The notes under the pieces were generated by a model that did not search any database, was not told the origin of the DNA, and saw nothing but the letters and a program-made list of their open reading frames with translations. Positions 1 to 5,409 of a stretch of DNA of 5,409 nucleotides are shown here, piece after piece. Both the position numbers and the translations under genes were made by a program. The stretch comes from DATLAN01 sp035527455 (GTDB lineage: Bacteria; Planctomycetota; Planctomycetia; Pirellulales; Thermoguttaceae). Each line of letters begins with the position of its first letter. The first letter of the stretch is position 1. The stretch is taken from the NCBI GenBank assembly GCA_035527455.1, contig DATLAN010000313.1:1-5409 (forward strand), given 5' to 3'.

Positions 1-1
1 G

Positions 2-226
2 CTGTTGGGGATCGTGGTCAATCGGGTCGGATCGGAAAGCGACCGCGGCTACTACGGCTACGGCTATGGTTACGACTATGCGGCCGAGTACGGGGCGGAC
101 GAAGAGAAGGACGGCGTGGCGGACGGGACTTCGAACGAAGACGCACCCCGGTTGAACTTCGCCGAGCGGCTCGATCGACCACAGGAAGACCCGGCAGCCG
201 AGATGGTTCGCCGGCGGATTGCGTGA
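2..226 (+). CDS. C-terminal end of a Wzc/CpsD-like polysaccharide tyrosine autokinase (partial, 5' end outside window)
   Basis: Only the last 74 codons are present; the reading frame is open from base 2 and ends at TGA 224-226. The visible peptide starts LLGIVVNRV, which matches the final hydrophobic strand plus Asn seen near the end of the MinD-like ATPase domain of bacterial tyrosine (BY) kinases (typically G-V-V-L-N). About ten residues later comes a cluster of seven tyrosines within 17 residues (RGYYGYGYGYDYAAEYG), the typical autophosphorylated tail of this family. These inner-membrane proteins control chain length and export of capsule or exopolysaccharide through cycles of tail phosphorylation. 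The Walker motifs and the Wzz domain would lie upstream and cannot be checked. After the tyrosine cluster there is an acidic, probably disordered tail of about 43 residues ending in a basic MVRRRIA. A TTG at base 5 is not a real start. Family assignment rests on the tail and the GIVVN strand only. Confidence 0.72.
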   Translation: MLGIVVNRVGSESDRGYYGYGYGYDYAAEYGADEEKDGVADGTSNEDAPRLNFAERLDRPQEDPAAEMVRRRIA

Positions 227-228
227 TC

Positions 229-327
229 ATAGTAGCCATCTCGCTCCGCGAGATGAAGCCTCGTCTCGCGGAGCGAGACGGCTACTGCGAGACGTGGCCT
301 CGTCTCGCGGAGCGAGACGGCTACTAT
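229..327. repeat. REP/BIME-like cluster of three small palindromes
   Basis: Three related units fill the gap between the kinase tail and the ligase gene. Unit A (229-260) is inverted relative to unit C (296-327); the two agree at 29 of 32 positions when one is reverse-complemented. Unit B (258-286) and the matching part of unit C (297-325) are a perfect 29-base direct repeat at a 39-base period. Each unit folds by itself into an 8-bp stem with a 3-base loop: 237-244/248-255, 262-269/273-280 and 301-308/312-319. In unit A the second stem pair is A-T where B and C have G-C, and both arms changed together. An extra half arm, gcgagacg, sits at 287-294. A and C could also pair over a long distance with B's hairpin in the loop. 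The pattern is that of a repetitive extragenic palindrome cluster; I infer that copies exist elsewhere in the genome, which one window cannot show. Confidence 0.85.
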
Positions 328-343
328 CGGCGGGAATTCAGTC

Positions 344-3208
344 ATGTCAGAAACTGCCCACAGAATGGATGCTGCCGGGCCGGCGGGCGACGGTCCGCCC
401 GGTGCGCCCTTCGACCGGTGGCTGCTGAAGGTCGTCGACCTCGGCCTGGCGGCCTGCATCTTCATCGTTCCACTGCTCATGGGCGGGCGGCAGGCGCTGG
501 GACAACTGGCGCTGGTGTCGCTGGCGGCCGGCGTGGCGCTGGTATGGACGCTCCGCCAAAGCCTGCGACGGAAGTTCTTCTTCCGGCCCTCCTCGGTGGA
601 AGTGCTGCTCCTGGTCGGCCTGGTTCTGCTCGTCGTGCAGACGATCCCCTTGCCGCAATCCGTGCTCTCGTGGCTGGCCCCGCGAAACGCCGAACTCCTG
701 CCGCTCTGGTCCGCCGACGCCGATCCCGCCGCCGCGCTGGGAACCTGGCCGTACGTGTCGATGACCCCCGAGGCCACCCGCGCCGGGCTGGTCCTGCTGG
801 TGGCCTATGGGCTGCTGTTCCTGGTGACCGTCCAGCGGATCCGCGTCGTCGAGGACGTCGAGCGGCTGCTCCGATGGATCGCCGTCTCGGCCGTAATCAT
901 GGCCGGCTTCGCCCTGGTGCAACTACTGACCAGCAACGGCAAGTTCTTCTGGTTCTACGAGCACCCGTTCTCCAAGACTTCCGATTGGGCCAAGGGGAGC
1001 TTCACCAATCGCAACCACTTCGCCCATTTTCTCGCCCTGGGCATCGGGCCGCTGATCTGGTGGCTGCAACACAACCGCCGCCATGGCCGCCGCCGCAGCC
1101 TGCGCGAGTTCGGGCCAATGGCCGAGGGATTTCAGACCTCGGTGCAAGCGACCGGGCTGCGTTTCGTCGCCTTGGGCGTCGTGCTGTTCGCCGCCCTGCT
1201 CTCCCTTTCGCGCGGCGGCGCCGTGGCCATGCTCCTGGCGGCGGCCGTTTGCGTGGCCGTCTGTTGCCGGGCGAAAACCCTGGGCACCCGCTTCGTGTTG
1301 AGCCTGACCGGCGTGGCCTTGTTGATCGGTGTTTTGTTGGCCGTCTACGGATACGACCAGGTGAGCGACCGCATGGACGACTTCAGTTCCGCCTCGATCG
1401 ACCAGCTCGACCGGAAGGGCTCGCGGCGCACGATCTGGGCGGCTGTCGTCGAGGCGATTCCCGACTATCTCCTGATCGGCTCCGGGGTCGGAAGCCACCG
1501 CGAAGTCTACCAGATGTACCTCGAGAACCCGCCGGAAAGCGAATTCACCCACGCCGAAAACGGACCGCTTCAGGTCCTGCTCGAAACGGGCGTGGTGGGG
1601 CTGGCGCTGGTGGTGACCGGCATCGGCTACTGCGTGGTCTGGTCGGTGGGCGGGCTGAGGAAGGCGGATTCCCGCCGACTGCTGGTGTGTGCCGGAGCGG
1701 CCGCCGCGGGCCTGATTGCCAGCCTGGCGCATTCGATGGTCGATTTCGTCTGGTACGTGCCGGCCTGCACGGCCCTGGTCGCGATGATGGCCGGATGTGC
1801 CTGCCGCACGTACCAACTGGCCGCCGTAAGTGCCGGAAAGCCGATTCGGCCGATTGCGATCCCCCGGCCGTTCGGCTGGACGATCGTCGCCGTGCTGCTA
1901 TTGGCCGGCGTCTGGATGGTTGCCGGGCGGCTCGGTCCCACGATGGCCGAACCCCATTGGGACCGCTACCACATCATGGCCCAGGCGGCCGAAACGCCTC
2001 GGGAAACAATCGAAGAAGAGGGCGAGGACACTTCGGCCGAAGACGCCCACGGCTCCGCGTTGGAGATGTCGGCGCGGATGATCTCCGAGCTGGAGCAGGT
2101 CGTCCGTTACGATCCGAAGAACACTCGCGCCCACCTGCGTCTGGCAGCGGCCTGCCTGAACCGGTTCGATCTGACCCGGCAGACGGCCGAGAACCCCATG
2201 ACGTTGGCCGACATTCGTGACGCGGCCATCTCGGCACGGGAACGTTCCAGCGACCGGGAGGTCGACCAGTGGCTAAACCGGGCGCTGGGCGATCGGCGTG
2301 GCTTGCTCGACCTGGCGCTGCAACACACTCGCCAAGGACTGGAACTCTGCCCGCTGCTGGGCGAAGGCTATCTCTACCTGGCGGAACTGCGTTTCCTCGA
2401 GGGCGCCGGTAGCGAGACGGCCCAGACGATGTTCGTCGATCAGGCACTTCGCGTGCGACCCTACGACGGGGCCGTGTTGTTCGAGGCCGGCCGGGCCACC
2501 ATCGACCGCGCGCGAAAACAACAACCGCCCGATCCGGCCGCGTTGGCCGCCGCGGTCGAAACGGCAACCGACTACTGGCGGCAATCGTTCCGAAGCGGGC
2601 GAACGCACCAAGAGCGATTGATCCGCGCACTGGCCGGCCAGGTCCCCGTCGCCTACTTCGTCGGCACGTATCAGCCCGACCTTTACGCGACCCGGCTGAT
2701 GCACGACGTCTACGCCCAACTCGGTCGGCCCGACAGCGCGGGGCAACTCTTCCGGTTCTACGCCCGAATGTGCCAGGCCGCCGGAGGGAATCCCGGCACG
2801 GAGGAACACGCCCGGGCGTGGTGGCAGAACGAGATGCTCCAACTGTGCGCGCACTATGCCCGGGCCGTCCAAGACGCGGCGGAGGACCTTCCCGCCGAAA
2901 AAACCGCCAGGGCGTGGCTGGAGGTGCGTCGGGCCTATAAGCGGCTGGGCGACGCGGAGCACGCCCTGGCATGTGCCCAAAACGCCTTTCAGTGCGATGC
3001 GAACAACTACGACGTACGCTATGCCTTGGCCGGCTGCCTGATCGAACACCGGCGGTACGCCGAGGCCGAACCGCACCTCCGATGGTGCGACGCCCAACAG
3101 CCGGGCGACGCGAAAGTGGAGAGACTGCTTCTGGAATCCATCAAGAAGCAGCTTGACAACGAAGACCCGACCCTCGAGGCGAGGGAGTCCGACGGCCTGC
3201 TCCGATGA
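344..3208 (+). CDS. O-antigen ligase/polymerase (Wzy_C family) membrane protein with C-terminal TPR region
   Basis: A 954-residue protein likely to join or polymerise lipid-linked glycan at the outer face of the inner membrane. About 13 hydrophobic segments lie near residues 31-47, 52-70, 84-101, 146-163, 176-195, 224-241, 271-287, 290-308, 315-335, 414-434, 445-464, 468-486 and 510-528. Basic stretches (RQSLRRK, HNRRHGRRR, CCRAK, RKADSRR) fall on alternate loops, giving a cytoplasmic N-terminus. Family landmarks are GSFTNRNHFAHFL (218-230), LSLSRGG (286-292) and, in the large outer loop 336-413, GSGVGSHREVY followed by HAENGPLQVLLETG. H403, R223 and R290 are the candidate functional residues by analogy with WaaL. 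Residues about 575-935 are soluble and helical with TPR-like repeats, clearest at 580-605, 657-680 and 853-915. The family core is usually 400-500 residues, so this is a long form. The start follows a weak GGGA (332-335) by 8 bases; Met8 at 365 is an alternative. Ligase and Wzy polymerase cannot be told apart from sequence. Confidence 0.9.
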   Translation: MSETAHRMDAAGPAGDGPPGAPFDRWLLKVVDLGLAACIFIVPLLMGGRQALGQLALVSLAAGVALVWTLRQSLRRKFFFRPSSVEVLLLVGLVLLVVQTIPLPQSVLSWLAPRNAELLPLWSADADPAAALGTWPYVSMTPEATRAGLVLLVAYGLLFLVTVQRIRVVEDVERLLRWIAVSAVIMAGFALVQLLTSNGKFFWFYEHPFSKTSDWAKGSFTNRNHFAHFLALGIGPLIWWLQHNRRHGRRRSLREFGPMAEGFQTSVQATGLRFVALGVVLFAALLSLSRGGAVAMLLAAAVCVAVCCRAKTLGTRFVLSLTGVALLIGVLLAVYGYDQVSDRMDDFSSASIDQLDRKGSRRTIWAAVVEAIPDYLLIGSGVGSHREVYQMYLENPPESEFTHAENGPLQVLLETGVVGLALVVTGIGYCVVWSVGGLRKADSRRLLVCAGAAAAGLIASLAHSMVDFVWYVPACTALVAMMAGCACRTYQLAAVSAGKPIRPIAIPRPFGWTIVAVLLLAGVWMVAGRLGPTMAEPHWDRYHIMAQAAETPRETIEEEGEDTSAEDAHGSALEMSARMISELEQVVRYDPKNTRAHLRLAAACLNRFDLTRQTAENPMTLADIRDAAISARERSSDREVDQWLNRALGDRRGLLDLALQHTRQGLELCPLLGEGYLYLAELRFLEGAGSETAQTMFVDQALRVRPYDGAVLFEAGRATIDRARKQQPPDPAALAAAVETATDYWRQSFRSGRTHQERLIRALAGQVPVAYFVGTYQPDLYATRLMHDVYAQLGRPDSAGQLFRFYARMCQAAGGNPGTEEHARAWWQNEMLQLCAHYARAVQDAAEDLPAEKTARAWLEVRRAYKRLGDAEHALACAQNAFQCDANNYDVRYALAGCLIEHRRYAEAEPHLRWCDAQQPGDAKVERLLLESIKKQLDNEDPTLEARESDGLLR

Positions 3209-5193
3209 CGCGCCCCCCAAGTCGCCAACGCCGAATGTCCACAGAACCTGCCCAACCTTCGAACCCCACGCCAACCCAGGACCGGCGCTCACTGCGGCCG
3301 GCCGCCCTGGCGGCGCGCGCGTGGACGAGAATGCGCCGGGCCCGGCGGCCGCTGTTGTGCATGGCCACGTTCGCGCCGGCGTTCGCGGTCATCTACTATC
3401 TGAGCTTCTCTCTCCGCTTTGAAGGCCGGCTGGGAGAGGTGGAACTGCGGGAGTTCATCCAGACGGTGGCATGGGTCGTGCTCGTGAAGCTGGTCACCTT
3501 CGCCTGGTTTCGGATCCACCGCAGTTGGGGTCGGTTCGTCACCTTCTACGATCTGGTCGCCCTGGTCCAGGCCGCCACCTCCAGCCTGCTGCTGATCATC
3601 TTGATCTACCGCTTCTTCCTCACCACGCCCACCGTCCCGCGGAGCGTGTTCCTGTTGGATTGGGGCGTGACGATCGTCGGCATCGGCGGAATCCGCGCCT
3701 TGCTGCGCATCCACCGCGAACAGAATTGGCTTTCGCTCTGGTCCTCGTCCCACAAGGTCCCCGTGCTGATCGTCGGGGCCAACGACGCCGGAGAGTCGAT
3801 CCTGCGTTCGATTCGCCGCAACGACAAACTCCCATATCACGTCGTCGGGTTCCTCGACGACGACGTCCGGCGCGTGGGGACTTCCATCGCGGGCGTCCCC
3901 GTCATCGGCACCGTCGATCAAACCTGCCAGCTCGCCCAGCGCCACGGAGTCGGCGAGGTGCTCGTGGCGGCGGGCGAACTCTCCGGCCGCCGCATCCGCA
4001 AACTGGTCGAAGACACCCGATCCCAGTCGGTCGACGTGAAGGTCCTGCCCAGCCACGAGCAGTTGATCAGCGGGCGGATCGCCGTCCAGCCGCGGCCGGT
4101 GGCGATCGACGACCTGCTCCGCCGCGAGCCGGTCGAACTCGACCTGGGCAACGTCCGCCAGTGGATCGACGGACGCACCCTGATGGTCACCGGCAGCGCC
4201 GGCAGCATCGGCTCCGAAATCTGCCGCCAACTCTTGCAGTTCTCGCCCCGGCAGCTGATCCTCGTCGACCGGTCGGAGAACGGGCAGTTCTTCCTGGAAC
4301 GCGAACTCCGCCCTCGGGCCGCCGGCGTGGAACTCGACCTCCGCATCGCCGACGTGCTCGACCAGCGGAAGATCCATCGCCTGCTGGGTGAGAGCCGGGT
4401 GGATATCGTCTTCCACGCCGCCGCCTACAAGCACGTCCCGTTGATGGAATCGCACCCCGACGAAGCGGTCAAGAACATCGTGCTGGCCACCCGGCGGCTG
4501 GCCGATCTGTCGCTGCAATGCGGCGTGAAGTCCTTCGTGCTGATCTCGACCGACAAGGCCGTCAACCCGACCAGCGTGATGGGGGCCTGCAAGCGGGTGG
4601 CCGAGCTGTACGTCCAGTCGCAGGCCGAAAACTCGCCCTGCCGCTTCGTCACCGTGCGCTTCGGCAACGTGCTCGATTCCGACGGCAGCGTGGTCCAGGT
4701 CTTCCGCCGGCAGATCGCCCAGGGCGGACCCGTCACGGTGACCGACCCGCGGATCGAGCGGTTCTTCATGACCATTCCCGAGGCCGCCCGGCTGGTCATC
4801 CAGGCCGGCGCGATCGGCAACGGGGGCGAAATCCTCTCGCTCGACATGGGCGACCCCGTGCGGATCGTCGACCTGGCCCGCGACATGATTCGGCTCTCCG
4901 GGCTGGAGGCCGACAGCGACGTGGAGATCGCATTCACCGGCTTGCGGCCCGGCGAGAAGCTCTTCGAAGAGTTGCACGCCCACGGCGAAACCCGGCTACC
5001 CACCTGCCACCCTAAGATCACCGTAACCGATCGCACGCGACAAGACCTCGCCGCGGTGGTCCGTTCGATCCACCGGCTGCTGCAATTGGCCGACGAGAAT
5101 CCCGAAGCGATCGTCGAGCTGCTCCAGCGGATCGTGCCCGAATACGACCGCTCGCACGGCGCGCATCCCCCCCCGCATCGCGCCGCGGCGTAG
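3205..5193 (+). CDS. Membrane-bound nucleotide-sugar 4,6-dehydratase/epimerase, CapD/WbpM/PglF type (polysaccharide biosynthesis)
   Basis: A 662-residue protein of the large membrane-anchored UDP-GlcNAc 4,6-dehydratase group, which converts a UDP-HexNAc to its 4-keto-6-deoxy form for later amination or epimerisation into surface glycans. After a proline/arginine-rich N-terminus of about 48 residues come four hydrophobic segments (about 50-69, 85-103, 118-138, 148-166). A first Rossmann domain (about 184-300) begins VPVLIVGANDAGESIL. The catalytic SDR domain (about 324-610) has the nucleotide loop GSAGSIGS (330-337), HAAAYKHVPLME (404-415), STDKAVNPTSVMGACK (448-463), RFGNVL, FMTIPEA and GLRPGEKLFEEL. 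The usual SDR YxxxK is M459-xxx-K463, giving the Ser-Met-Lys arrangement known from WbpM-like large forms, not the Ser-Tyr-Lys of short FlaA1-like enzymes. The ATG overlaps the stop of the ligase gene (ATGA, 3205-3208), with no clear Shine-Dalgarno, so coupled translation is likely; Met11 (3235) is an alternative. Substrate cannot be fixed; a C4 epimerase is possible. Confidence 0.93.
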   Translation: MTRPPSRQRRMSTEPAQPSNPTPTQDRRSLRPAALAARAWTRMRRARRPLLCMATFAPAFAVIYYLSFSLRFEGRLGEVELREFIQTVAWVVLVKLVTFAWFRIHRSWGRFVTFYDLVALVQAATSSLLLIILIYRFFLTTPTVPRSVFLLDWGVTIVGIGGIRALLRIHREQNWLSLWSSSHKVPVLIVGANDAGESILRSIRRNDKLPYHVVGFLDDDVRRVGTSIAGVPVIGTVDQTCQLAQRHGVGEVLVAAGELSGRRIRKLVEDTRSQSVDVKVLPSHEQLISGRIAVQPRPVAIDDLLRREPVELDLGNVRQWIDGRTLMVTGSAGSIGSEICRQLLQFSPRQLILVDRSENGQFFLERELRPRAAGVELDLRIADVLDQRKIHRLLGESRVDIVFHAAAYKHVPLMESHPDEAVKNIVLATRRLADLSLQCGVKSFVLISTDKAVNPTSVMGACKRVAELYVQSQAENSPCRFVTVRFGNVLDSDGSVVQVFRRQIAQGGPVTVTDPRIERFFMTIPEAARLVIQAGAIGNGGEILSLDMGDPVRIVDLARDMIRLSGLEADSDVEIAFTGLRPGEKLFEELHAHGETRLPTCHPKITVTDRTRQDLAAVVRSIHRLLQLADENPEAIVELLQRIVPEYDRSHGAHPPPHRAAA

Positions 5194-5204
5194 GGTCAAC
5201 TTTG

Positions 5205-5280
5205 GGGTGGCCCGCCCTGAGGAACGAAGGGCGTGTTTTCCCGACGTACCACGCCCTTCGTTCCTCAGGGCGTGCCACCC
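5205..5280. repeat. 31-bp inverted repeat with 14-base loop, built of two head-to-head mini-palindromes
   Basis: The left arm 5205-5235 and right arm 5250-5280 are reverse complements except for one mismatch (C5212 opposite T5273). The loop 5236-5249 starts with TTTT. Each arm is also a small hairpin by itself: cgccct/agggcg with a 9-base loop at 5213-5233 and again at 5252-5272. The element lies 11 bases after the dehydratase stop codon. Its architecture resembles a BIME made of two opposed REP units. A transcript would form a very stable hairpin that could protect the 3' end or help end transcription, but no T-run follows the stem, so it is not a standard intrinsic terminator. No open reading frame of interest covers it. 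Confidence 0.85.
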
Positions 5281-5345
5281 ACTGTAACCCAGGCTGCCTG
5301 ATCCCTAAGCTCCGAGTGTCCGCCAGGCATAGGGCACCTCAGCCT

Positions 5346-5397
5346 GAGCGCACTTTGTCATTAGCCCGACCTGCCTCGCCAATGACAAAGTGCGCTC
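5346..5397. repeat. Perfect 17-bp inverted repeat with 18-base loop at the window edge
   Basis: The left arm 5346-5362 (gagcgcactttgtcatt) and right arm 5381-5397 are exact reverse complements, separated by 18 bases. The arms are richer in A+T than the surrounding genes. The right arm runs on into tgaccccattta at the window end; on the other strand this reads taaatggggtca and then the arm. Sequences of this style (GGGGTCAGA next to a palindrome) are in my experience common beside REP-associated Y1 transposase genes, but that link is recalled, not tested, and no transposase is in the window. It does not match the other two repeat types here. Confidence 0.7.
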
Positions 5398-5409
5398 TGA
5401 CCCCATTTA

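Noticed and set aside
5..226. A separate small gene starting at TTG 5
   Set aside because: The frame is open to the window edge and the first residues match the end of a kinase ATPase domain, so this is the 3' part of a longer gene.
258..325. Two 29-base direct repeats as a minimal CRISPR array
   Set aside because: Only two copies, with just 10 bases between them, and a third copy in inverted orientation; each copy is a nearly complete palindrome. This fits a REP cluster, not a CRISPR.
223..2220. A 665-codon open frame on the + strand overlapping the ligase gene
   Set aside because: Its translation is Arg/Gly/Pro/Ala-rich with no family motifs, as expected for an off-frame reading of high-GC coding DNA; the ligase frame has clear membrane segments and motifs.
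1974..2972. A 332-codon open frame on the - strand across the TPR region
   Set aside because: Arg/Pro-dominated low-complexity translation, antisense to a frame with plausible helical repeats.
3289..4983. A 564-codon open frame on the - strand across the dehydratase gene
   Set aside because: The translation is rich in His, Asp, Gln and Gly and lacks recognisable domains; it is the antisense shadow of a well-supported gene.
5205..5280. Standard rho-independent terminator
   Set aside because: The stem is too long and no T-run follows the right arm; the TTTT lies in the loop. A termination role remains possible but is not shown.
5281..5345. Small inverted matches (tgcctg 5295-5300 with caggca 5324-5329; aggctg 5291-5296 with cagcct 5340-5345)
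   Set aside because: Six-base matches in this stretch are expected by chance and compete with each other; no supported feature.

Overview
The window reads as part of a bacterial exopolysaccharide / O-antigen-type surface polysaccharide cluster from a high-GC bacterium. A planctomycete (Pirellulales-like) host is my best guess. The guess rests on a Wzc-like kinase tail, a large O-antigen ligase-like protein with an added TPR region and a CapD/WbpM-type dehydratase in one run, on weak Shine-Dalgarno signals, and on short GC-rich palindromic repeats in the gaps. It comes from general familiarity, not from a database search.

Layout: (1) bases 2-226 hold the 3' end of a gene whose product ends in a tyrosine-rich tail, as in Wzc/CpsD-type bacterial tyrosine kinases that control polysaccharide chain length. 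(2) Bases 229-327 hold three copies of a small palindrome, one inverted and two direct, filling almost the whole 117-base gap. (3) Bases 344-3208 encode a 954-residue membrane protein: an O-antigen ligase/polymerase (Wzy_C) core followed by about 400 residues with TPR-like helical repeats. (4) Bases 3205-5193, overlapping the previous gene by 4 bases (ATGA), encode a 662-residue membrane-bound nucleotide-sugar 4,6-dehydratase of the CapD/WbpM/PglF type. (5) Bases 5194-5409 hold no gene but two strong inverted repeats: a 31-bp stem directly after the dehydratase stop, and a perfect 17-bp stem at the right edge.

The three genes lie on the same strand and fit one pathway. The dehydratase would make a 4-keto-6-deoxy UDP-sugar precursor, the Wzy/WaaL-like protein would polymerise or ligate lipid-linked glycan on the outer face of the inner membrane, and the kinase would govern chain length and export. 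The ATGA overlap suggests the last two are translated together.

I do not see a clearly new biological system. The parts most worth a second look are the structured repeats around the two-gene block, the extracytoplasmic TPR extension of the ligase-like protein, and the small departures from family motifs in the dehydratase.
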